Shown: positions 23,164 through 36,239 of the stretch, in pieces | How the letters are laid out: every line of letters begins with the position of its first letter | Numbering within the stretch: the first letter of the stretch is position 1 | Assembly: GCA_051294375.1 (NCBI GenBank) | Contig: CM119268.1 | Location: 5,254,496-5,318,495, forward strand | Length of the DNA: 64,000 bases | Direction: 5' to 3' | From: Paraspadella gotoi | Lineage: Eukaryota; Chaetognatha | Program-made: the position numbers and the translations under genes | The notes under the pieces: model-generated | What the model saw: the letters and a program-made list of their open reading frames with translations, nothing else | Databases searched by the model: none | What the model was told of the DNA's origin: nothing

Positions 23164-24044
23164 TGAGACAAATTTCCAATTCATTCATTCATTCATTTTA
23201 CGAATGGAGGAATGAATTCTCGTAATTGACTAATTTTGTTTTTTTTTCGGTGACAGTGAAATGTCGTCGTCGTCGTCGTCGTTGTCTTACTTTATAATTT
23301 TTGTGTGTCCCTACTAACACTCATGTGATTGTGAATTGCTCTCCAGCGAATGAACTTTCTAATAGCTATTTTTCACAGCTAATAAGTAAGCGGAATATCA
23401 CACCGCGCGCATCCAAGTGCGCAATGCAATGCAACGCAATGCACAGTGCACAGTGTGCAAATTCAATCTGCTCAGTCTTGCGCGTGTGCAACTTGGTTTG
23501 TTTTACCACCGACTCTCCTCTGTTTTGAAATTTACTTTGAACAATTTTCGTTTGGTCGTCGTCGTCGTCATCGTCGCTTCCTCTGTCCGGGGGAGTTCTT
23601 TCCACCCCTCAGCCCTCAGCTGTTAAAATAACTCGTGTATCACCTGGGNNNNNNNNNNNNNNNNNNNNNNNNNNNNNNNNNNNNNNNNNNNNNNNNNNNN
23701 NNNNNNNNNNNNNNNNNNNNNNNNNNNNNNNNNNNNNNNNNNNNNNGCAATAAGCTTCTCCAAAAAAATGAACGGAAAAAAATGTCAAAACAAAACAACA
23801 AAAACGAAAAAGAAAAAAATGATAATTTAATTTAAAATAATAAGTCTGTTTGAGAAAGCGGTTGGCTCGCTTTATTCTTTTGACAGAGAGAGAGAGACAA
23901 TATCTAAAAACTATGAATTAACACATTTTTAAAAGTTTTTAATTTTTCGATTCTCGTTCTGAATAAATTTTCTCTCGTCCTTCGATAAAGACATCGACCG
24001 ACATCGAATGGCATTTGATTTAATGGCAACAGAGAGGATAGCCC

Positions 24045-24098
24045 TCTCTCATATTGATTGAGTAAGAAGAGAGAGAGAGAGAGAGAGAGAGAAGAGAG

Positions 24099-24186
<88 letters not shown>

Positions 24187-25205
24187 AGGCAAACAAAAAC
24201 GCGTCTTTTTGATTCACCTTCTTTTTTTTTCCCACTACCGATTTTCAAAAGAACCAACGACTTATAAAACCAAAAGAAAGCAGCTGCTATTTTTGTTTTT
24301 TATTTCTGAACGTCGCGTCGTCGTCCGTCGTCGTCTTCTCTTTCTCTTTTAATATTTTTCTTTCTTTTCATTGAGAAGAAAGAAACTTTTTTAAAAGCGA
24401 ACCTGGTTTATAGGTACAAAAAAAATATTTTGAATAAAATATTATAACTAATCTATAAAATGTACTTTTTAATCCTAATTAGAATTTTATTTTTTTTCTC
24501 AAAATTCGAAAGTTCTTTGATTAAAGTTCTTTCAAGCTTCCATCTGGCGTCAATCTTTTGTTTCTTTTCTTCACTTAATTTTTTAAAAAAATATTCAGGT
24601 TAATTGTTTTTTTCTTAAATTGGCACTGCAACAACAAACGAATTTATGTGTTTATTTTCTGTAAATATTTTCGATCAGCTTTGTGTGTCGTCGTCACTTT
24701 CGTCGTCATCTTTGTCATTTCGCCATCTTTCGCCATCACCTTTTGTCATCAGCTTCGTCATTATCTTCGCCTCGTCACATTCTTTGTCATCACTTGTCGT
24801 CATTTTCGTCGTCATCCTTGTCGTCATCTTCGTCATCGCCTCGTCGTCATCCTCTTGAAGTAGGAAAGAAGTGATGGGGAATGCGCGGAGCCCCAGGCAA
24901 CGGATTAGCGGTAAAAGGAAATGGCGGGCAAAATGGGAGGAGGAGGAGGAGAGGCCACGGAGGATGGAGGGAGGAGGAGGAGGGCGAGAAAAGCGAGGAG
25001 AGGAAAAGGACAAAAAGCAAAACGGGAGAAAAGTTGAAGTATGGGTATGCGAGAACGAGAAGAAAAGAAAGAGAGAGAAGAAAAGAAAAGAAAGAAAAGG
25101 AGAGAAAAGAAAGAAAAAAGAAAAAAAGGCTCAGAATTGAATATCTCGCTCGCACTCTCAAACCCTTGAAGTAATGGACTTTTTGGAGTAATGGATGCGA
25201 TGGCC
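24045..25205 (+). repeat. Segment present three times (this copy +)
   Basis: It includes a (GA)n tract (24069-24181), AAAGCAGCTGCT, a TCATCTTCGTCATC tract (24680-24860) and the CGGAGCCCCAGGCAACGG junction. It recurs reverse-complemented at about 32914-34010 and, with many indels, at about 30430-31430. A 90-base end piece also recurs inverted at 27478-27570. No gene is recognised in it. Confidence 0.75.
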
Positions 25206-25309
25206 ACTTTTTAAATCTCTCTCTCTCTCTCTCTTCTCTCTCTCCTCTCTCTCTCTCTCCTCTCTCTCTCTCTTCTCTCCTCTCATCTGCTATATACCTT
25301 TGTCTCTCT

Positions 25310-25360
<51 letters not shown>

Positions 25361-25689
25361 TCACTAATTAATATACCTTTTTCTCTCTCTCTCTGTCTCA
25401 TTATTTCCTATTTTCTTCTTTTTTCTCTCCCCTTTTCCTTCCATTTATTTCTGTCCCACAAATTTATTGTTCTGTTGATGTGTAATGAGAGAGAAAGAGA
25501 ATAAAAAAAAAGATAAAGAAAAAGAAAACCCGGTATTATTCCAAAGGCGATACGATTCTTTATATATCATTCCGATCCTCATTCATTAGTTTGTTAAAAA
25601 CTTTGTTTCGTTCGTTCGGTTCGTGATTCGGTGAAAGCTTTATTTTTCAAATTCTCTCTTTCTTAAACAATTTATTAACTAATTATTAA

Positions 25690-25721
<32 letters not shown>

Positions 25722-26233
25722 AGCTCATTATTAACTCAACCCATCTTTCCCTCATCAACCCGACCAATAATAAAACTCTTCTCTTTCCCGCTTGACTGAG
25801 AATTATTTCCCTTCATACTTCACCCAAGACTTTAACGTCCCCCCGTCTTACCCCCTTCTTACCCCCTACTCTACCCCCCTGCCACGCCGCCACTGCTGCG
25901 AGGTCAACACCCCTTATCTAAATCTCATTTCCCCTTACACCTCCCTCCATCCCCCATCGCCCAATAATTGATTGGCCTCATTTTGATTCCTTTCCTACCA
26001 TCTGCTTCCGGAGGCCTTCGTGGTTGTACTTCCCATATTCCTCTTCTTCTTCCTCCCTCTCCTCTCCCTCTCTCTCTCTCTCTCTCCCTCTCTCCCTCTC
26101 CCTCTTCCCTCGTTCCTCGCTCCGTCGGACGTATTTTGTGAAGCGTTCAAATCCAAATTGGGTTTTGCATTGGTTCGGTCAGATAGAACGGAGACGATTG
26201 CGCGAGCGTCTCTCTCTTTCCTCTCTCTCTCTG

Positions 26234-26290
<57 letters not shown>
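25206..26290. other. CT-rich and AT-rich stretch without a recognised gene
   Basis: (CT)n tracts fill 25218-25395, a short (TTA)n run lies at 25696-25720, and C-rich non-repetitive sequence occupies 25740-25960. Further CT tracts lie at 26060-26100 and 26220-26294. Confidence 0.55.
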
Positions 26291-26291
<1 letters not shown>

Positions 26292-26294
<3 letters not shown>

Positions 26295-27058
26295 ACCGCA
26301 GCTTGCACACCAACTCCTTAATTATAAACCGAAAAACCACAANNNNNNNNNNNNNNNNNNNNNNNNNAAAGAAAAGAAAATTCAAGATAAAAAATTTCGG
26401 ATCGATAATATTCTTGTTTGCTGACGACGACAACGAAGACGACGACGAAAGAGGACGAAGACGACGAAACTACTATGATATCGATGAGGACGGAGAAGAC
26501 AACAACAACAATTGCTTGCCACGACATGAAAGAACATCCATATGTCGTATCAAAAAAAAATCGATGCAAACAGGCAAGCAATGACTCCAAGGAAACCAAG
26601 CAAAATCAAGCAATGACTCCAAGGAAACCGAGCAGAATGTCAACAAACGCGACAACCGAATTGAGGTTGTTGTTGTTGTTGTTGTTGTTGTCATGGATGT
26701 TGCATCGACGGGTTGAAGTGTTGAATTGTTCTTTTCTTTTCTGTTCCTTTTTATCCGCTGACCCAAATTGCTTCTTTCTGTGCGGATGGATGTAAAACAT
26801 TTAATGTTCACGTTCTTCATAAATGACCATTAGAATTTTCATACGTGACTTTCACTACGCTCTAATGTATATAATACAATGAACCTAATTTATCACCCCA
26901 TGACGATGCAATTTAGTGACATAAACCTATGTTTTCTTGAATTGATTTAAATTAAAAAATAAATCTATTTTTTGTCCTTCGCTACTTTTTCCCTGTCTAT
27001 CCAAAAAGGTAAAAACAATTTTACTCGCTATAAAGTAATCTGTAGGTAAACATTTAAA

Positions 27059-27065
<7 letters not shown>
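26292..27065 (+). repeat. Cleaner copy of a tandemly duplicated block
   Basis: Starts at CACCGCAGCTTGCACACC and runs to the GGTAAAAACAATTTTACTCGC area. It contains GACGACGAAG repeats, two 32-base tandem units of the form AAGCAATGACTCCAAGGAAA, and a GTT triplet tract. 27704-28530 repeats it in order with scattered indels. Confidence 0.8.
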
Positions 27066-27095
<30 letters not shown>

Positions 27096-27477
27096 CTCCT
27101 CCTCTCTCTCTCCTCTCTCTCTTTCTCTCTCCTCTCCTCTCTCGTCCTGGCTACGACCCTTTACTGGGACTGGAGATTGAGATTGAAGGCATTGCGACAC
27201 AGATTAAAGACTGCCGATCCTTACTTCCCGGCGCAGAATATTTGATGATTGTTCAAGTTATTTCTGTTTTATGCCTGAGCGTTATATCCTTTTTCGAAAA
27301 TATTGGATGGTTTAAAAAAATAAGCGCTGTGACATGTGGGTTCAGTACCACACGGAGATAAAAAGATGGCGAGTGAGGGATTTTGTAAGTAGACAATGTT
27401 TTGAAATCAGGCCGAAAAAGCGAAATGAGAAGAAAGAGAGACAAGAAGACAGATCCGTAAAGGAGATTTAAAAGTGG

Positions 27478-27570
27478 CCATCGCATCCATTACCTCCAAA
27501 AAGTCCATTACTTCAAGGGTTTGAGAGTGCGAAGCGAGAATTCAATTCTGAGCCTTTTTTTCAGCATTTG
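27478..27570 (-). repeat. Inverted copy of 25120-25207
   Basis: Contains CCATCGCATCCATTACC, AAAAAGTCCATTACTTC and the TTGAGAGTGCGA-GCGAGAATTCAATTCTGAGCC words of 25120-25207 in reverse complement. It marks a breakpoint immediately before the duplicated 27.7 kb block. Confidence 0.75.
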
Positions 27571-27703
27571 ACCCGCAGCAAGGCGGTACGTGGCTTCTCT
27601 CGTTCATTCTTCTCGCATACGTGCCTCTCGTCTAACTCGATTTCTCGTACCTCGTAACTCTCCTCTCTGCTCTGTCTCTCTTCTCTTCTCTGCTAGACTC
27701 TGC

Positions 27704-28530
27704 TCACCGCAGCTTGCACACCAACTCCCTTGAATTATAAAACCGAAAAACCACAAAAAGAGGAGAAAAGAGAGATTCAAGATAAAAAAATTTCTGTCGA
27801 TCATAATATTCTTGTTTGCTGACGACGACAACGAAGACGACGACAAAAAAGAGGGACGAAGACGACGAAACTTCTATGATATCGATGAGGCGGGAGAAGA
27901 CAACAAACAACAATTGCTTGCCACGACCATGAAAGAACGATCCATATGTCGTATCAAAAAAAAAATTCGATGGGCAAACAGGCAAATGCAGGAGTGAACT
28001 CCAAGAGAAACCAAGCAAAATCAAGCAATGACTCCAAGGAAACCGAGCAGTAATGTCAACAAAGCGCGAGCAACCTTGAATTGAGGTCTGTTGTTGTTGG
28101 TTGTTGTTTGTTGTCATGGATGTTGCATCGACGGGGTTGAAAGTGTTTGAGATTGTCTTTCTTTTTCTGCTTTTGATCCCGCTGACCAAATTGCTTCTTT
28201 CTGTGAGCGGATGGATGTAAAACATTTAAATGTTCACGTTCTTCATAAAGATGCACCATTAGAATTTTCATAACGTGACTTTCACTACGCTCTAATGCTA
28301 TATTAATACAATGAACCGTAATTTAATCACCCCTGACGAGTGCACAATTTAAAGTGACATTAAACCTATGTTTTTCTGAAGAATTGATTTATAGAACTGA
28401 ATAAAAATAAAATCTGAATTTTTTGTCCTTCCGCTACTTTTTCTCTCTGTTCTATTCCAAAAAGGTAAAAGAAGCAATTTTTTACTCGCTATTAAAGTAA
28501 TCTATGTATGGATAACATTTATTTTTTCTC
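27704..28530 (+). repeat. Indel-rich direct copy of 26292-27065
   Basis: The same landmarks in the same order as 26292-27065, with extra bases inserted throughout and the 25-bp gap of that copy filled. Likely a second, unpolished representation of one locus. Confidence 0.8.
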
Positions 28531-30430
28531 TTGCTCATCTGACGTGCATCTCTTCCGTGAGCATCGTCATCGTACGTCTCTCTCTCTCGGTCTCTCGTGC
28601 TGACTCGTGTCTCGATCTCTCTCTCTCGCTCTACGTGCTGACGATGACTGCTCGCTAGAGCTAATGTGGATTGTGTGGGTAGGGTTCTTGTTAAATTATT
28701 GTGCTGCATGTAATTCACGTGCAGTTAATCCTCGAAAAGTATAGAAGACTACGTCAATCCGCTGAACGCGAGAGGACAGGGACCTTCCTTTCTCCCTCAG
28801 TTCTTCACCGATTTCTCTTTGGCCGTAAGGAAGCGACTCGTTTTTCATGGTGAGATCGCTCGGAAGCCCCGAACTTGATGACAAACATAACTTAGCTCGC
28901 TGCTATCACTGACATCTCGCAGCAGAATGCGAGTCGGCGGGCGTCCGGGCGTCTCCTACCCTCCGGCCTTCCCCGTTGTTACTTACGAACCCTTTCCCTC
29001 TACTGCGGCTTTCGTTCCTTTTTCGTCCCTTTTCCTTTCTTTTAAGATTTGAAGTATTTTGTGAATTGTTGCTCAATTCCTTAGTATCTTTTCACTTTTC
29101 CTTTTCCACCCAAGGATCCGGGCATCCCGCTCCCCCTATTTCCGTTATTGGTGTCGATTCAATTTTGTCTGTTATTATCAATTGATTTTACGCACGTTTT
29201 TTTTCTAAGAAAAAGTTTCTATATTTCTTTCTTGTTTGGGGTGTCAAATTGGCTTCTTTCGGGTTATATTTAATTTTTAAAGCTTTGCATCTCCATTGTT
29301 CTCAACTTTAAGATAATTCGCAATTCATTCATATTTAGTTTTACTTCTGTTTGTACGCTACTCTCTATTTATCAATTGCTTTTTTTTCTTGGTTGTAGTC
29401 GATTTGTTGGCTCGCTTCGTGACGTTGGCTGTCGGGTCGGTTTGTTTCGTTCTTTTTTCCCTCCTTGTCTTACCCTTTTACTCTCATGAGGATTAACTGT
29501 TAAACTCACTCATTCCCCATCGTTCGGCCTTCCGTGGGACTGGGGTGAGAGACTTCAACAACGCTTGCGACTTAATGCTTTAATCCTGTCTTGAGGCGAG
29601 TAAGGCCCGGCGTGCCGCGCTGCCGCTTCCGCGCCGATCCGCCCGCTTCCGGCCGCCGATCCGACCGCCTGCTGTGGCCTCCTTTGTACGCTCTTTCTGT
29701 GTTATGGCTGTCTGCCGAGAGGATCAATCCTTGTTCCATGTGTTTACTTTGCAAGCCATTTTGTTGTCATTTTGAGAAATATAATTAATGATTGCACGAT
29801 TGACCGAATACTGATTGTACAGTACCAGGTGAGTAGAGCAAAGACCGCCTTAATCTTCTTCTCTTAATTTCTCGTATACACCGCGTAGAATATATGTTGA
29901 CAAACTGTATGTAGAATAGAGTTATATAATCATCAAGACGGTGTAACACGAATGCTGACGACTGAAGATTTATTGAATACTTTTAGTGAGCTCTCGCCTA
30001 TCACATTCAAACTAATCACAGCTCATATATATCTACCCGAATATCTCTTTCTCAGCGGTTTGTAGCCGCTGCGACATAGCATGACAAACTCAAAACATTA
30101 CTGGAGCCTTGTTTCTTCCTGTCATAGATGAATAATTTCTTTCTCTAATTCTGTTCTTCTCCTTTTACTTATCCTCTTTTTCTTCTATTAATCCAACTCC
30201 TTCCAAATTTTCTAGTGTCGATGCCTCTTCTAAATCCTTTTTCCTTCTATTCTGTCTGGCCTCGCGTAAGCCGAGCCCTCGTATTCAGCTCCGTCATATC
30301 TACTTCATCTTTTATCCTCGTACCTCAGTTTTTGTGCGTTTCTGTCCTCGTTCTTTACAACTCTGCTTTCTCCTGTCTCGCTTCTCCTCCTCCTCCGCTC
30401 CCGTCGCGTCCTCGCATACGCAATCTTGCC
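28531..30430. other. No gene recognised; probably low-accuracy sequence
   Basis: Simple repeats here look scrambled (CT tracts broken by single odd bases at 28570-28640), as in the other indel-rich copies. A GC-rich patch at 29590-29690 is open on both strands without family resemblance. Confidence 0.4.
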
Positions 30431-31290
30431 ATTGCCAATAGTGTCTGCTGCTCGAGACCATTTCCTTGATGTACTCGTAAGGTTCCGTTTTCGACCTGGA
30501 ACCTATGCGCGGCAATTCATGTCCCAATCAACGGTTCATTTCCTACTCTGCGAAGATGTGATGCGAGAGGGCGGGTTGACGAAGATGACGATAAAAAGGG
30601 ATGCACCGGACTACGAAAATGACGACCGAAAGTGATGACAAAGAATATGACCGACGAAGGATAATGACGCGAAGCTGAATGACAAAAGGGTGATGTGCGC
30701 GAAAGATGGAGCGAAGTATGACAAAGGATGACGACGAAAAAGATGACGACGACACCAAACTGATCGAAAATATTATACAGGAAAATAAAACACATAAATT
30801 TCGGTTTGTTGCAGTTCAGTGCCATTTTTTTAAGAAAAAAAACAATTAACCTGAATATTTTTATTTAAAAATTAATGAAGAAAAGAAACAAAGATGACGC
30901 CAGATGGAAGCTTGAAAGAACTTTAATCAAAGTAACTTTCGAATTTTGACAAAAAAAATTAAAATCTACATGTAGGATTAAAAAAGGTACATTTTAATAT
31001 ATTAGTAAAATTTTTATTCAAATATTTTTTTTTTTACCTATAACCCAGATTTCGCTTTTAAAAAAGTTCTTTTCTTCTCAATGGAAAAGAAAGAAAAATT
31101 ATTAAAAGAGAAAGAGAAAGACGACGACGACGACGACGCACGACGTCCATGGAAAATAAAAAACAAAATAGCAGCTGGCTTTCTTTTCGGTTCTTATGAA
31201 GTCGTTAGGTTCTTTTGAAAAAATCGTAAGTGGGGAAAAAAAAGAAGCGTTGAATCAAAAAAGAACGCGTTTTTTTGCTTGCTGTCTGCT

Positions 31291-31340
<50 letters not shown>

Positions 31341-31520
31341 TCCTCTCTCTCTCTCTCTCTCTCTCTCTTCTCGTCTCTCTCTCTCTCCTCTTTCTTACTC
31401 AAATCAATATGAGAGAGTACGTTTCGCCGCTTATAATATGAAGTTTTTTTTTAGTTTTCCTTTTACATAAAAATGATAAAACCTCAGACATGATTTCTTC
31501 TAAAAATTCATTTTCTCTCT
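30430..31520 (-). repeat. Indel-rich copy related to 33130-34100 and inverted to 24.0-24.9 kb
   Basis: Same order as 33130-34100 in direct orientation: GACGAAGATGACG tract, AAAAATATTTTTATT area, AGCAGCTG, GTGGGGAAAAAAAAG, CT tracts, CAATATGAGAGAGT and CTCAGACATGATTT. Both are reverse-complementary to 24045-24860. Confidence 0.7.
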
Positions 31521-31689
31521 CTGTCTGTCTCCTCTCTCTCTTCTCTACTCTCTCTTTCTCTCTCTCTCTCCATACTCTCTCTCTCTCTCTCTCTCTCTCT
31601 GCTTCTCCTCCCTCTCTCCCTCTCTCTCCCCCTCTTCTCCCTCTCTCCTCTTCACACTCTTTCATCTAATTTCTTTCGTACCTCTCCTC

Positions 31690-31769
31690 TCCTCTCCATT
31701 ATCTCAAGCGTTGAGCCCGCCTCTCCCCCGGCTCAAGCAAAAAAAATATGTATTGACGTTCTCTTCTCT

Positions 31770-31838
<69 letters not shown>

Positions 31839-31952
31839 TCTGCTGTCTAAAAAGAAAATTTGTTTGTATTTATCTACGAAATCCAGAGGATTATCCGGGT
31901 CATTAAAATCATCTGGTTCAGGAAATTTCAGGGGGCCCGGCGCATTTAGCCT

Positions 31953-32001
<49 letters not shown>

Positions 32002-32506
32002 GCTTCCTCTCTTCCGTTTGTCCACGCTTTTTCGCCTTCACTGGGCGTTAAATGCGCTAAGGCCAGCCGACGATTTAAAGAAACCCTTTCCAATGACAGT
32101 CCAGTTAAATTTTTATCTCATCTCGATCGTTAATGGACATAACTCTATGACATTTTCATTTCTCATTTTCATTCAAAAACTGCCTACATCAAGAATAGTT
32201 TCTGCTTAATTTGGTTTACTTTAAGAGAAAATTAGTCATTTTGATTACTTTTCTCTCTCTTGTACATTGAAACTTGAGTTTAACGAAAACTAAATCGTAA
32301 AAACGTAAACAAAAAACTCTAAACGAAACAGAGAAGGCGAAAATCTTGAAAAAACAACGGGAACCAAAGAACGGAAAAAAAAAGAAAAAGCTGTTTTGTT
32401 TTTTGTTTCTGTTTCTCCTTTTTCTGTTTTTTCGTTTTTTCTCATCGCATCAATCGATTGCGGAGCGGGAAATTTCGAGGTAAATCTCCCAGCGGTAGAG
32501 AGCAGA

Positions 32507-32556
<50 letters not shown>

Positions 32557-32888
32557 AGAGGAGAGATGAGAGAGAGAGAGAGGAGTGGTTCCTTAATGCG
32601 GATTATTCCACTGCCGTTTTGCGGTGTTCTCTCGATCTCTCTTCTCTCTCCTCTCTCTTCCTCTCTCTATTCTCTCTCTCTCCTCTCTACTTTCTCTTCC
32701 TCTCTGTCCGCGCATACATTACTACGAGAAATTATACACCACCGAGACATGAAGGGGGCGGGATTTGAAGAGACGGACGCTGTCGAAGATTTTTGACAGG
32801 TCGCTCGTCGTCGTTGTTGTCGTCGCCAATCATCACTCGCCGTCACGATACTGTAAATTCTGTATCGCCCTTCCAGTTGAAAACACGC
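31690..32888 (+). repeat. Block duplicated at 38395-39625
   Basis: Starts at CTCAAGCGTTGAGCCCG and runs through two CT tracts, a CCCGGCGCATTTAG junction, GGGCGTTAAATGCGCTAAGG, a GA tract and TTCCAGTTGAAAACACG to gap 32889-32913. The second copy keeps the order but differs by many indels. The - strand at 31854-31960 is open and reads KFPEPDDFNDPDNPLDFV, which looks protein-like but has no clear splice sites. Confidence 0.75.
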
Positions 32889-32913
32889 NNNNNNNNNNNN
32901 NNNNNNNNNNNNN

Positions 32914-34100
32914 ATTTTTTTCTTTCTTCTTTTCTCTCCTTTTCTTTCTTGTTCTTTCTTCTCTCTCTCTTCTTTTTTCTTCTTCTCGCATACCCATACT
33001 TCAACTTTTGCTCCCGTTTTTGCTTTTATGTCCTTTCTCTCCTCCTTTTCTCCCCGCTCCTCCTCCTCCCTCCATCCTCCTGCCTCCTCCTCCTCTCCCA
33101 TTTTTGCCCGCCATTTTCCTTTTACCGCTAATCGGTTGCCTGGGGCCTCCGCGCATTCCCCATGGCGAACTTCTTTCCTACTTCAAGAGATGACGACGAA
33201 GGCGCGATGACGAAGATGACCGACAAAGATGACAACAAAATTGACGACGAAAGCTGATGACAAAGATGTGACGGAGGCGAAAGATAATGACGAAGCTGCA
33301 TGGACAAAGGTGATGGCGAACGATGGCGAAGGATGACAAAGATGACGACGAACATGACGACGACACAAAACTGATCGAAAATATTTACAGAAAATAAAAC
33401 ATAAATTCGTTGCGCTTTGTGCAGTTGCAATTTAAGAGAAAAAAATCAATTAACCTGAATATTTTGTTAAAAAATTAAGTTGGAACGAAAAGAAAACAAA
33501 TGGATCGCCCAATGAAGCCTTGAAAGAACTTTAATCAAAGAACTTTTCGAATTTGAGAAAAAAAATAAATCTAGATTAGGGATTAAAAAGTACATTTTAT
33601 AGATTAGTTATGAATATTTTATTTCAAAAGATTTTTTTTGTACCTATAAACCAGGATTCGCTTTTAAAAAAGTTTCTTTCTTCTCAATGAAAAAGAAAGA
33701 AAAAATATTAAAAGAAGAAAGAGAAAGACGACGACGACGACGAGCCGACTTCCAGAAATAAAAACAGAAGAATAGCAGCTGCTTTCTTTGGTTTTATAAG
33801 TCGTTGGTTCTTTTGAAAATCGTAGTGGGAAAAAAAAGAAGGGTGAATCAAAAAGACGCGTTTTGTTGTGCTCTCTTGCTGCTCCTTTCTCCTGCTCTCT
33901 CTCTCTGCTCTCTCTGCCTCATTCTCTTCTCTCCCGTGGCGTGCGTCTCTCTCTCTCTCTCTCTGTCGTCTCGTCTCTCGTCTCTCTCTTACTCAATCAA
34001 TATGAGAGAGTCGTTCTCGCTTATAAATGAAGTTTTTTTTTCGTTTCCTTTCATAAAAATCATAACTCAGACATGATTTTTAAAATTCATTTCTCTCTCT
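32914..34100 (-). repeat. Inverted copy of 24045-25130
   Basis: Reverse complement of the 24-25 kb block, starting right after the 25-bp gap 32889-32913. The gap at the breakpoint suggests the inversion is a scaffold join and not a genomic event. Confidence 0.75.
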
Positions 34101-34689
34101 GTCTGTTCTCTCTCTCTCTTTGCTCTCTCTCTCTCTCTCTCTCCCTCCTGAGGCATATGGTTGACTTTCCCTCCACATCTCGACGCTGATTGGCCCAGCC
34201 GCGACTTCAGCGCGGACTTTCTTCCGGCGGCCGGAGTAACGTCCGCTCCTTGATTCGCTCGTCTCGCCGCGAAGGAAGAGGATTCTATTTCCTTCTCTTC
34301 TCACTCTCTCTCCTTTCGCTTCCTTCTTTCGCGCGTCTTACTCTCGAATTTTGGGAGAAATTTATCATTTCTCATAAAAAAAAATACTTTTTCCCGAGTG
34401 AATATTTTTAAACATAAGGTGAAAAAATATTTTTACAAAACCAAATGTATGAAGTTAATGTGAATTTACTTCTGAAATGACTTAAAAATAATTACTAAAA
34501 AGTTAAGTTACCTTAACAAAGCAAATGACAGAGGAATCATTGTTATTATTATAAAATAAACATAAAATGTTTATGTCTAAAATTGAAAATTTTAAAAATA
34601 TCATTCAAAGAAAATAAAAAATATCAATGTATTTTTTTAATTTTTATTTTTTTAATTCATTAATTTATAATTATGCTCAATTTCAGCAC

Positions 34690-34775
34690 GTTACTTTCAT
34701 CTTCGCCCAATCTGCGTCCAAGTTTCATTGTCTTTTGTCTGGGAGAATTGCTGACAATGTTTTAGAAGACGGTCG
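34690..34775. repeat. Left arm of an inverted repeat (partner 35260-35345)
   Basis: TTTGTCTGGGAGAATTGCTGACAATG and neighbours recur reverse-complemented, with indels, at 35260-35345 (CTGTCAGCATTCCCAGACAAAAG). About 480 bases of A-rich sequence lie between. No gene is seen in 34100-35450. Confidence 0.6.
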
Positions 34776-35465
34776 CATTCAAAAAAAGGACCCCACGGAA
34801 CTAAAGTAAAACAAAAAGTTTATTAGTCGGATCTGCCTTTCAGCAGATCCCGACTCTATAATTCCACTTTGTCGCGTCGTCGGTCCGCCCAACCCAATCT
34901 TGTCTGGGGGAATTCACTTATATCATATCAGAACATCGAATTATGATAAATTATGCAACAAAAATCTTAAAAGCATACTAGGATCGTCGCAATTGCATAA
35001 GACAAAATGTGGATTGACGACAAATTTTGATAATAAAAAAAATAAAATTTAAAAAAAAAATTTATAAACAGAAAGAAAAAGAAGAAAAGAATAAATAAAA
35101 AAGAAAGGAAAGAAAGGAAAGGAAAAGAATTAGAAAAAAAAGAATAGAAAGGAAAGAAAGCTGAATAGAAAGGAAAGAAGCGATAGAAGGAAAGAAAGAA
35201 TAGAAAGGCGGAAAAAAAGAAAATTAATTTATAAAAACAGAAAGAAAAAATTGCTATTTTCGATTGTCTCTAAACACTGTCAGCATTCCCAGACAAAAGA
35301 CCAAAGTGAAACTGAATCAGACTGGACGAAGTGAAGTAAGACAAACAGTAGAACAAAAAACCCGATGTTATATAGCAAAATGATAAATGCACGAATGCGA
35401 TGCTAATTTACGAGTTCAATCCCAATTAAATTTTTTTTAAATAAAACACAGAGAGAGAGAGAGAG

Positions 35466-35882
35466 TGAAGAGAAATCGCCCTCGTTATTTGTATCATGTT
35501 TTAGGCGGTCATTTTTCTCTTCTCTCTATCTCGGCCCGTTTTTGGACGTCGGTCATTGACCATTTACTTTCATAATTTTTGCTGATCGGACTTTTCAGTC
35601 GTTTTTTAGAACACTCTTTGGAAACTCGTATTGCTCGTTCTGAAAACCGTTTCCATTATTTAACGGTTTTCGCGACTCTGATATTTGTCACGATTGTTTC
35701 CTTTTGCTACGATTTTTGTCACGACCTAAGAATAGACGTTTGGACCATTTTTGGGATTCTTCGCGTTGTACTTTTTACTAAGAACTTTAGTCAGCAAAAC
35801 TCTTTGTCAAAAGCTCTTTTTGCGACGGGGGCAACCAACGACGCAACGCAAAGCGTGCCGCAGACTCGGGAATTCTTCTACA
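35466..35882 (+). repeat. 5' LTR
   Basis: 417 bases, TG...CA ends, similar along its length to 36948-37354 with frequent small indels. Shared landmarks are GAAATCGCC-CTCGTTATTTGTATCATG, TTTTCAGTCG, ACACTCTTTGGAAA and GTCAAAAGCTCTTTT. Confidence 0.65.
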
Positions 35883-36239
35883 GTAAAAAATAACGAATTG
35901 CTTCGCGGAAACGCCATTAGAGATTTGATTAAATCACGCATTAAGAGAAGAAAGACTTCAACTGAAAATGTTTTGATTTTGCCGACGTCGCGGAAAGGAA
36001 ACACCGCCGATTTAGTAGAAGACATCTTCCCATGGTGGTTAATGATCAACTACTAAATCTACGATTGCTTTAAAACCTACTAGAAGCCCGATTAGAAACG
36101 ATGAAGGAATCTCTTAAAAAGAGTTCGATACGTTTACGACTCGAACTCCCAGGAACAGAAAATCGTTGAGAGAAGGAGCCGCGGCCATCTATTCAACCGC
36201 CGACTCCTCTCCAACTCCATTCAAGCTTCTGCTTCTCAA

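Noticed and set aside
35579-36056. Open frames in the 5' LTR and adjoining interior as host genes
   Set aside because: They lie in the LTR and its duplicate and in broken retroelement sequence.
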